From contig JAEZOA010000170.1 of NCBI GenBank assembly GCA_023441625.1, forward strand, positions 1 through 27,185: DNA of 27,185 nucleotides, in the 5' to 3' direction. This document shows, in pieces, positions 14,539-20,981 of this stretch. The notes under the pieces are model-generated. The model had not been told where the DNA came from. It worked only from the letters and a program-made list of their open reading frames with translations, and made no database searches. How positions within the stretch are numbered: position 1 is the stretch's first letter; the number at the start of each line of letters is the position of its first letter. This DNA is from Bacillota bacterium (GTDB lineage Bacteria > Bacillota > Clostridia > Acetivibrionales > DSM-1351). The position numbers and the translations under genes are program-made.

Positions 14539-16494
14539 TTACCATTTGAAGCCTTTCGGCTTACTTGGTTCAAGATTATCTACCATAGCAGGTTTGTTTT
14601 GAGTTATTTTTGAAATAGCTTTTTTATCCAAGCTATAAATAAAATTTCCACTTTGCTTATTACCATCACTATCATACCATTGGTAAAACATAAGCAACCT
14701 TTTGCTATCTGGTGCCCACTCACAGCTTTGGTAACATGGGTCAGGCCTATTTTCATTAAGCGTATAGTCAAATTTTGTCCCTAATGCTTGAAACTTTTCA
14801 AAGCTAACTAAATTATTATCCTTTAAACTAACTAGACTATTTTCCTTAATATCAATAATACATGTATCTATCCATATTCTAGCGGCTCTGGTCACACAGA
14901 CTTTTTTGCTATCAGGAGACCAGCTATAACCAAAATCCTTGGCTAATATATCATATCTGTTAATTAACCTGTTTTGAGCAATGTCGTAAATGAGTATATA
15001 AGAGTCTTCATCAATACCCCATTCATGTGAAACGATTGCATACCTCCCGTCAGGTGAAACAGACTCGGTATCATAGTATTTACTTCCTTTTGTATAAAAA
15101 AAGGTAGTTGGAATAAAATCAATAAGCTTGCTTGTTTCTTCATCCCATTTTAAATAACACTTTTCCTTCCATCCAATAACATCAATGTTTGAAAATTCGG
15201 GTTCAAGTACACTAACTACCCCATTTGGCATTAGTTCAACTTTATATTGACCACCTGCATAAATACCTCCCTCTTGAGGCAACAACTGTTCCCAGTTTTT
15301 TGACAGTTCGAATAACTGTAGTTCACAGGCACTATGACCCTGATAGGTTGTGGTACCTGAAAAAATGAGATATGTCCCATTCTTATCATCCTTTACAACA
15401 TCAAATTGACATTCATCACTCATAAAGGATTTTTGTGAAACTAAGTTAAGGGTTTTTCTATCGTATAGTGCTGCAACAGAAAAATCCAGTCCGCCAACGT
15501 GAGGTCCTGGTGCACAATTAAAAATCACTAGAAGCTGACTATTTTCTATATTTGAGAATTGTCCTTCATATATATTCCTAATCTTTATATTATTGGGCAA
15601 ATTATTATATACATATTTTATTGTTTCATCTGTATCCTTATCTAGACTTTCAATTAAATCATTGCTGTTAATAATGCTGCCATCTTTTAGTGTTAATTTC
15701 ATATTCTTAGTTTTAATAGACTCGATAAATTTATCTTGCTTCCATTCATATTTGTTCTCTATAAGCACACCATTCCTCATATCGTAAATAAAAACAATTA
15801 TTTCATTGTTTTGAGTCTTAGTAAGTTTTGTAGAATAGTCTCCATCAAATTTACTGCACATTATTCCATCTGGATGGTTTTCAACTGGCAAAACTGAAAT
15901 TTCCCCTTGACTCTTCACAGTAAAAATATTAAAAGTATTATAATTGCTCGAAACATACTGCCCTACTGTAAAATCAACAAAACCATCACCGTTATAATCA
16001 TCAAAGTACAGTTTAAATTTATCTTTGAAAATAACACTCTCAGAAAAGTACTTACCAATATCAGTAGAAGAGACCAGTTTATCTTGGGCATCATATACCT
16101 CTCCAATTAGATTCCCCTGGTAGTAATCGCTCCCATATGGCCCTATTTCAGCATTTGTTATATGTTCACCTTTTGTCATAATAAGCTTTAATTTCATTGG
16201 TCTATTACTAATTAAAAATTCTGCTTCGGAAAGTTGAATTGGCTCAGACAATATTGATATACCTTCCACTTGGTCAACTTGGTTGACAGTTGTAGTATTA
16301 GTTTCCTTAGTGATTTGGCTATTTGAAATCTCAGCATTTGCTAATGTTTCTATTGTATTATCCTGGTTAACTAAATAAACTATTAGCATTACAGCGGTTA
16401 TAATTAAAACTACCACAGCAGTTATTACAACACAAAATATCTGCCTTCTATTTTTAATGATTCCTTTTATTGCATTCATAATATTCTTAAGCAT
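14539..16494 (-). CDS. Membrane-anchored beta-propeller-like protein with a calcium-loop motif
   Basis: A 651-aa protein with a basic N-terminus and one transmembrane helix (19-42), so most of it is probably outside the membrane. A low-complexity Ser/Thr/Asn linker follows to about 75. At 166-174 DYNGDGFVD matches the DxNxDGxxD calcium-binding loop of dockerin/EF-hand and VCBS-type repeats. The C-terminal third has three TolB/PD40-like blade motifs: SVSPDGRYA (near 478), SWSPDSKKV (near 524) and EWAPDSKRL (near 592). The start at 16494 has GGGGG five bases upstream; the longer frame from 16539 lacks a ribosome binding site. It diverges from the WG-repeat gene, suggesting shared control. No enzyme motif was found; the role is unknown. 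Confidence 0.8.
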   Translation of the reverse strand: MLKNIMNAIKGIIKNRRQIFCVVITAVVVLIITAVMLIVYLVNQDNTIETLANAEISNSQITKETNTTTVNQVDQVEGISILSEPIQLSEAEFLISNRPMKLKLIMTKGEHITNAEIGPYGSDYYQGNLIGEVYDAQDKLVSSTDIGKYFSESVIFKDKFKLYFDDYNGDGFVDFTVGQYVSSNYNTFNIFTVKSQGEISVLPVENHPDGIMCSKFDGDYSTKLTKTQNNEIIVFIYDMRNGVLIENKYEWKQDKFIESIKTKNMKLTLKDGSIINSNDLIESLDKDTDETIKYVYNNLPNNIKIRNIYEGQFSNIENSQLLVIFNCAPGPHVGGLDFSVAALYDRKTLNLVSQKSFMSDECQFDVVKDDKNGTYLIFSGTTTYQGHSACELQLFELSKNWEQLLPQEGGIYAGGQYKVELMPNGVVSVLEPEFSNIDVIGWKEKCYLKWDEETSKLIDFIPTTFFYTKGSKYYDTESVSPDGRYAIVSHEWGIDEDSYILIYDIAQNRLINRYDILAKDFGYSWSPDSKKVCVTRAARIWIDTCIIDIKENSLVSLKDNNLVSFEKFQALGTKFDYTLNENRPDPCYQSCEWAPDSKRLLMFYQWYDSDGNKQSGNFIYSLDKKAISKITQNKPAMVDNLEPSKPKGFKW

Positions 16495-16627
16495 ACTTTC
16501 CCCCACTCCACAATGCCTCGAGTAAACAATTCCAAACACACTTAAAACGTTAAAACAGTTAATATTTTCTATATTAATTAGTTTAACAGATTTAGCCCAA
16601 TAAAGTAAAAATAAATTACGAAACTGT

Positions 16628-16657
16628 TACTATTACTTACATGTAATAGTATATAAT
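16628..16657 (+). promoter_or_regulatory. Promoter region of the WG-repeat gene with palindromic operator
   Basis: TACTATTAC (16628-16636) and GTAATAGTA (16643-16651) form a perfect 9-bp inverted repeat with a 6-base centre. The repeat directly abuts the -10 TATAAT at 16652-16657. TTACTA (16627-16632) is a possible -35 with a long 19-base spacer, and another TATAAT lies at 16663-16668. A factor bound to the palindrome would block the promoter and might also affect the divergent gene. Confidence 0.5.
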
Positions 16658-16691
16658 TAATTTATAATATTAATTGGAGAGTGGAGTTGCT

Positions 16692-18920
16692 ATGAAAAAA
16701 ATTTTTATCGCTATTTTATTAGTATTTTGTCTTATTTTTACAAACTATAGCATTGATGTAAATGCAGCTGAAGTCAAACTTCTTCCTGCTTGCGTAGTAA
16801 CAGCCAATGGTGAAAAATGGGGCTACATAGATGAAACTGGAGTAACTATAATTAAGCCTACCTACGATTTTGTTAAAGATTTCAATGACAAAGGGGTAGC
16901 TATCGTTGCAAATGGTGAGTATAGCTATGACTTGTGCGAAGTCTATTTTATTAATAAATCAGGTAAAATTATTTCAGGGCCATTTACTTCGAACATACCA
17001 GATTTTAACAACGGCGTAGCAATAATAAAAAATAGTAATAAGAGTTCCTTGATAGTTGATGAATATGGAAAAGTTATATTAGAAAGTAAATATAACCTCT
17101 TTGAGTATTCAGAGGGTTTGGTAAGCTTCTCTGATCCAAATAATAAACTTTGTGGCTATATGGATTTAAAAGGAAAAGTGATATTACCTGCAAAATATGT
17201 ATCTGTTAATAGCTTTAGTGATGGAAAGGCAATAGTTGAGGTAAGTGCAGATAAGTTCTCAGTGATTGATAAAACAGGAAGGGTCATAGATGAACTTAAA
17301 TATTATAGTCCATATAGTACTTCCGAAGGTCTTACTGCCTATGAAGATACAAAGAGCCATAAGTATGGCTATAAAGATAAGACTGGTGCCATCATAATAA
17401 AACCCCAATTCGATTATGCAATGCCGTTTAAGGATGGATATGCTACTGTTGAAATCTATGACGAGAAATATAATCGCCTAAATGGCTTAATTGATAAAAA
17501 AGGTAACTACGTTATTAAACCAGAGTATTCTGGAATTACTCTTTTAGGACATGGTTTATTCTCTGTTAGTAAGAACTTTTCTTCTCCAAACATTCATTGG
17601 TATGCACCTAAAGCCATTTTTAATGTTAAGGGAGAACAGCTTACTGATTATACATATCATAGGGTATCAGAATATGATGGCGACTATGCAGTCGCAAGTG
17701 ATAATACTACCACCTTCTTCATTGATAGGGAAGGTGAAATTGTCGAAAAGCTTCCAAAACTTCAAGGCATTGGAGAAATGAAATTTATAGGAGATATTAT
17801 TAAAGCCGAGCTTGATGAAGGGTTGATATATTTAAAAGAAAGTGGCGACATTATATGGCAAAAGGATGAGACTATACCCCTTGGAAATAACATAAATGTA
17901 AAGGTAAACAAATATAGAAAAGATTATTTAACCTATATTGAATACCCTGAGATAACTGGCATTTACAATAAGGCAGTTCAGGAGAGTGTTAATAAAAAGC
18001 TTAAAAACCATTTTATAGAATACTATGAAACCTCACAAAACAAAGATGATGAAGAATTCTTTGAGGAAAATCATTTAAGCTTTTCAGCAGCACTAAATAA
18101 AGATTTACTTATTGTTGAGAAGTCCGGATATTGGTACCCTATTGGAGCAGCTCATGGTCAAGGTTCAAAGGATTATCTGTATATTGATATAAAAACAGGG
18201 GCTTTTTATGAGTTGAAGGATTTGTTTAAGGCTAACAGCAAATATACTGAAAAGCTTGCTTCAATTGTAAATAACCAACTAAAGTTAAATACAAAAATCG
18301 GAGCTATATCAGGAGAATTTTTCTACTTTGAGGATAATGTAAAAGTAGCCAACAACCAAGGCTTCATTATTGGCAGCGATTCCATAAAATTTTACTACCA
18401 TCCTTATGAGATTTCAGCATATGCCTTTGGTTTTCCTGAGTTTGAGATTCCCTACGGCCAAATAACCAGTATTATTGATACTAAGGGAGCTTTTTGGAAT
18501 TCTTTCGATAAAAAAATAGTAAACCATAAAATTAATGTTATATCAAACATTAAGGATAGTACAGTTAAGTCCATCGAGAGCCTCATGAGCTCCTATGAAA
18601 AAAATATAATTGAAGCTATTAACAGTAATAATTTTTCTAAAGTAGAAGCCTCCTTGCTAAAAGGTAGTAATTTGTACAATTCACAAAAGAAATTGGTAGA
18701 AAGCTTAAACAAGCAAAAGATTAAGGAAAAGCTTACAAAATACCAAATATACGCTATTGATTACGATTACGCTAAGGAAGAATACAGGGTATATGTTCAA
18801 GAAGAAATCGCAATTAAGTACTCTGGAAAGGATTATGTAAATAAGAAGTTTGAGTGGTACTATAGCGTCAAAGCGGATAACAGTGGAAAATTGCTACTCA
18901 GTGATATTAATAAATGGTAA
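16692..18920 (+). CDS. Secreted WG-repeat protein with DUF4163/DUF3298 and TcaA-like C-terminal domains
   Basis: A 742-aa exported protein. A signal peptide (about 1-26, ending near VNAA) is followed by WG (KWG) beta repeats at about 32-390, recognisable as KWGYIDETGVTIIKPTYDF, GYMDLKGKVILPAKY, YGYKDKTGAIIIKPQFDY and NGLIDKKGNYVIKPEY. Residues about 398-600 match the DUF4163-DUF3298 pair (ELKDLF, then IKFYYHPYEISAYAFGFPEF and IPYGQ), found in RsiV-like and other envelope proteins. The last 120 residues (LMSSYEKNIIEAINSNNFSKV onward) look like the NTF2-like C-terminal domain of TcaA-type proteins. The start at 16692 has TGGAG five bases upstream. No anchor is seen after the signal peptide. A cell-surface ligand-binding role is inference. 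Confidence 0.85.
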   Translation: MKKIFIAILLVFCLIFTNYSIDVNAAEVKLLPACVVTANGEKWGYIDETGVTIIKPTYDFVKDFNDKGVAIVANGEYSYDLCEVYFINKSGKIISGPFTSNIPDFNNGVAIIKNSNKSSLIVDEYGKVILESKYNLFEYSEGLVSFSDPNNKLCGYMDLKGKVILPAKYVSVNSFSDGKAIVEVSADKFSVIDKTGRVIDELKYYSPYSTSEGLTAYEDTKSHKYGYKDKTGAIIIKPQFDYAMPFKDGYATVEIYDEKYNRLNGLIDKKGNYVIKPEYSGITLLGHGLFSVSKNFSSPNIHWYAPKAIFNVKGEQLTDYTYHRVSEYDGDYAVASDNTTTFFIDREGEIVEKLPKLQGIGEMKFIGDIIKAELDEGLIYLKESGDIIWQKDETIPLGNNINVKVNKYRKDYLTYIEYPEITGIYNKAVQESVNKKLKNHFIEYYETSQNKDDEEFFEENHLSFSAALNKDLLIVEKSGYWYPIGAAHGQGSKDYLYIDIKTGAFYELKDLFKANSKYTEKLASIVNNQLKLNTKIGAISGEFFYFEDNVKVANNQGFIIGSDSIKFYYHPYEISAYAFGFPEFEIPYGQITSIIDTKGAFWNSFDKKIVNHKINVISNIKDSTVKSIESLMSSYEKNIIEAINSNNFSKVEASLLKGSNLYNSQKKLVESLNKQKIKEKLTKYQIYAIDYDYAKEEYRVYVQEEIAIKYSGKDYVNKKFEWYYSVKADNSGKLLLSDINKW

Positions 18921-18967
18921 GAGTATTAAAGTGGCTGTCGCAAAAGCTATCGGATACAATATAGCTT

Positions 18968-19018
18968 AAAAGATTCTGTTAAAATAGTATTCCCTTACTA
19001 TTAAAACAGAATCTTTTT
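18968..19018. terminator. Strong bidirectional terminator
   Basis: A 13-bp perfect stem (AAAAGATTCTGTT paired with its complement ending at 19017) has an inner AATAGTA/TACTATT stem across an AA/AA internal loop. T-runs flank it on both strands. It ends the WG-repeat gene on the plus strand and the 41-aa gene (stop at 19052) on the minus strand. Confidence 0.9.
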
Positions 19019-19051
19019 CTCGTATATTATATTTTGTTTTGCTAATGGGTT

Positions 19052-19177
19052 TTAGGTATCTTTTCCAAATACTGCTCTCGAACTCTCAGCCTGCGGATCG
19101 TGCTTAATATTTTTTGAAGGAAAAGCTCCATCCTCCCTTTTATTTTTGGTTTTCTTGTTTATTTTGTTCTTATCCAT
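19052..19177 (-). CDS. Very small basic protein, 41 aa, function unknown
   Basis: This gene is easily missed because of its size. It encodes a Lys-rich N-terminus (MDKNKINKKTKNKRE) and a distinctive tail, KHDPQAESSRAVFGKD. It has no cysteine, signal peptide or membrane helix. TGGAGTG lies six bases before the ATG. It follows the 71-aa gene by 15 bases on the same strand and is closed by a strong terminator, so the two are almost certainly co-transcribed. The tail resembles short clostridial proteins I recall with an HDPQAES-type motif, but I cannot verify the family. Good ribosome binding site, operon position and terminator make it likely real. Confidence 0.75.
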   Translation of the reverse strand: MDKNKINKKTKNKREDGAFPSKNIKHDPQAESSRAVFGKDT

Positions 19178-19192
19178 TTTTCACACTCCATT

Positions 19193-19408
19193 TCATAATT
19201 TTTTAATAACTTCATCTTCTGAAAGAATATCTACATATGCATTTAAGAGAGCTTCCTCAGCAGAACAGCTTGTAGTATAAAACCAATCCTTAACACTTTT
19301 TTCAATTTCAGCATCAGTTCCTTTAGCTTCCCGAGGATATACAGCAATTATTGCATTGGTTTCCTTGTCTCTCAAACCAAGATATTTAGCACCTTCAAAT
19401 TTTCCCAT
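19193..19408 (-). CDS. Small acidic conserved-looking protein, 71 aa, function unknown
   Basis: A compact protein beginning MGKFEGAKYLGLRDKETN, with a beta-rich first half (AIIAVYPREAKG) and a helical, acidic C-terminal half (SAEEALLNAYVDILSEDEV). No signal peptide or membrane segment. The start is not simple: ATG at 19408 is favoured by sequence, but its only ribosome-binding-like bases are GGGC or GGGG inside a predicted hairpin. Upstream in-frame ATG codons at 19417 and 19429 and a TTG at 19438 exist. It may depend on translation of the upstream micro-ORFs (see 19411-19477). Followed by the 41-aa gene. I do not recognise a function. Confidence 0.75.
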   Translation of the reverse strand: MGKFEGAKYLGLRDKETNAIIAVYPREAKGTDAEIEKSVKDWFYTTSCSAEEALLNAYVDILSEDEVIKKL

Positions 19409-19410
19409 AA

Positions 19411-19477
19411 TTATGCCCATGCCCCGCATTTGGCACAATACTCCATTAAAGTACTGGCATGGACTCGGTCCCCCTTT
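19411..19477 (-). promoter_or_regulatory. Micro-ORF leader with overlapping stop/start codons before the 71-aa gene
   Basis: A strong AAAGGGGG (19477-19470) sits nine bases before ATG CCA GTA CTT TAA (19460-19446, peptide MPVL). Its stop overlaps the next ATG as TAATG, opening a second micro-ORF, MEYCAKCGAWA, ending in TAA at 19413-19411. The ATG of the 71-aa gene follows two bases later. CCATGCC (19462-19456) can pair with GGCATGG (19423-19417), hiding the first start and the region before the 71-aa start. A +1 slip at CTT-TAA would instead fuse MPVL to the 71-aa frame, since 19447 and 19408 are in register. Which of these operates, if any, cannot be told from one sequence. Confidence 0.45.
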
Positions 19478-19500
19478 CTTTATTATTTAAGTTCTTTCAA

Positions 19501-19669
19501 CCTTATAGTGCCTCCCAGAACCTCATAAGGCTAAAATATAAACAGAGTTCTTGGCTTAAGGTGGAGTTTACTCCGTCTTAAGCTTAGAAATCGTTATCCA
19601 GGGTCATAGCGCCGTTTTTCCCACACCTAAATAGAAGTGGGTATTAGCGGCGGTAGACATCGGATAAAC
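19501..19669. ncRNA. Candidate structured RNA or long regulatory leader
   Basis: About 170 bases without a coding frame contain three consecutive strong structures. CCTTAT/ATAAGG pair at 19501-19530. GCTTAAG(19554)-GGAG-TTTA-CTCC-CTTAAGC(19583) forms a hairpin. A long rod at 19593-19669 has TTATCC/GGATAA, GTC/GAC, CGCCG/CGGCG and CCCAC/GTGGG stems in nested order. Strand is ambiguous: GT/GT steps in the middle hairpin pair as G-U only in a plus-strand RNA, while a minus-strand promoter-like sequence (19734-19706) and the downstream ribosome binding site favour a minus-strand leader of the 71-aa gene. No tRNA, tmRNA, SRP, RNase P or riboswitch family known to me matches. A weak AT-rich hairpin at 19671-19702 could end a plus-strand RNA. 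Confidence 0.6.
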
Positions 19670-19705
19670 TAATTCATAATACCTAAAATAAATAAATGAA
19701 TTTAA

Positions 19706-19734
19706 TTTATAATATACCCATTTTAAAAGTAAAA
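19706..19734 (-). promoter_or_regulatory. Possible promoter for the structured leader and small genes
   Basis: On the minus strand TTTTAC (19734-19729), 17 bases, TATAAA (19711-19706); shifting by one gives TTTACT with 16 bases. Transcription would start about 30 bases before the first stem of the structured region. Confidence 0.4.
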
Positions 19735-19757
19735 CATTAAATTAAAATACGATAATC

Positions 19758-20360
19758 CTATTCTTTTGACAATGCCCAAAGATAAAGAGATGCAACAGAT
19801 CCATACGGAGAATACCTTTTTACATATTTTACAAATTGTTCTTTTGTAAGTGTTTTTAAACCATATAAATTTTTCATTCCTCTCTGTATAGCAAGGTCCC
19901 CCCAGCTAACTACATTAGGTCGTTCCATAGAAAAAATCAGAAGCATTTCCGCAGACCATTTACCTATACCATTTAAAGACGATAATCTATCAATAATTTC
20001 GCCATCCTCTAGTTCACAAAGTTCAGATAAATTTAACTTTCCAGTTGTTACAGCCTCACCGACACCCTTGATATATCCAACTTTCCGCAGCGACAAACCG
20101 CATTGCTGTATGTTTTCTATTGTGGCGTTAACAATTGACTCTGGTGTGATAACACCCAAACTCTCCTGTACTCTATTCCAAACAGTAACAGCAGCTTTAG
20201 CAGATATTTGTTGACCTACTATACTGTTTATAAGCGCACAAAACAAATCTGGTATGACCTCACGCTCAATCATACCAATTCTTTCAATTGCAGCACACAG
20301 CTTCTTATCTCGTTTTTTAAGATATTCTAGCTCAGCTTGTCCATATTTAAATATCGGCAT
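19758..20360 (-). CDS. alkA: DNA-3-methyladenine glycosylase, AlkA-type HhH-GPD
   Basis: A 200-aa base-excision enzyme that removes alkylated purines such as 3-methyladenine from DNA. The helix-hairpin-helix is at 128-137 (SLNGIGKWSAEM), followed by the Gly/Pro-Asp loop with the catalytic Asp155 (VSWGDLAIQRG). IVGQQISAKAA (47-57) is the usual helix that opens the HhH-GPD fold. It has no Cys cluster of the iron-sulphur members and lacks the N-terminal TATA-box-like domain of E. coli AlkA, so it is the compact form. Its start overlaps the end of ogt by 14 bases and its GGAG ribosome binding site lies inside ogt, implying translational coupling. Confidence 0.93.
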   Translation of the reverse strand: MPIFKYGQAELEYLKKRDKKLCAAIERIGMIEREVIPDLFCALINSIVGQQISAKAAVTVWNRVQESLGVITPESIVNATIENIQQCGLSLRKVGYIKGVGEAVTTGKLNLSELCELEDGEIIDRLSSLNGIGKWSAEMLLIFSMERPNVVSWGDLAIQRGMKNLYGLKTLTKEQFVKYVKRYSPYGSVASLYLWALSKE

Positions 20361-20886
20361 ATTGTTTCTCCAGTGCTAATAATGCTTGTTTAGTTTGTAA
20401 TCCACCACGATATCCAATTAATTTACCATTTGAGCCAATAACTCGATGACAAGGAATAAATAGAGGAATAGGGTTTCTGTTGTTTGCAAGCCCTACTGCC
20501 CTACAGGCCCTCTCATTTCCTGCTGCAAGTGCAATTTCTTTATAGCTCTTGGTTTTCCCATAAGGAATATTACATAGACATTCCCAAACCTTTTTCATAA
20601 ACGTTGTTCCTGATGGTGCCAATGGAAGGCTAAACCTTTGACGTTCACCTTGTAAATACTCATAAAGTTGGTTACTAGCTTCTTTTATAAGATGGCTCTC
20701 ATTAAGCTGATACCCATTAAAAATCATATTCCTATTGGAATCTATTTGTTCACTTAATGCAGTATTTAAGCCAGCATTTTTGCTAAAGCATGAGTCAGCT
20801 TCAAAAAGCACATTGGTTATTTGTTGATTCTCTTCTACTATCCCAATTGTTCCTATATTAGTTTCGTAAAAAAATATATTTTTCAT
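20347..20886 (-). CDS. ogt: Methylated-DNA--protein-cysteine methyltransferase
   Basis: A 179-aa suicide repair protein that transfers the methyl group from O6-methylguanine in DNA to its own cysteine. The active site is IPCHRVIG with Cys146. The recognition helix-turn-helix lies before it (SYKEIALAAGNERACRAVG, 114-132, with the arginine finger at 129), and the GYRGGLQTK block follows (158-166). The N-terminal ribonuclease-like domain (1-85) is short but complete. AAAGG lies about eight bases before the ATG. With alkA it forms a two-gene alkylation-damage repair operon. No Ada-type methyl sensor is adjacent, so inducibility is unclear. A TGATAA/TTATCA inverted repeat (20923-20942) lies in the 95-base upstream gap. 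Confidence 0.96.
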   Translation of the reverse strand: MKNIFFYETNIGTIGIVEENQQITNVLFEADSCFSKNAGLNTALSEQIDSNRNMIFNGYQLNESHLIKEASNQLYEYLQGERQRFSLPLAPSGTTFMKKVWECLCNIPYGKTKSYKEIALAAGNERACRAVGLANNRNPIPLFIPCHRVIGSNGKLIGYRGGLQTKQALLALEKQYADI

Positions 20887-20981
20887 TGATATTGACCTTT
20901 TCTAATTAAATAGTTGCTTCTCTGATAACTATGATTTTATCAAATTCTACTGATTCTGTCTTTATGAATTCTTCTATTAAA

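Noticed and set aside
18933..18945. GGCTGTCGCAAAA, similar to terminal repeats of some insertion sequences
   Set aside because: Only one copy was found, with no inverted partner, transposase fragment or target duplication nearby.
19501..19669. Possible 5S rRNA, tmRNA or T-box identity for the structured region
   Set aside because: Short likenesses (TTAGCG, GGTAG, AGAAGT) occur, but the conserved cores of these RNAs are absent or out of order.
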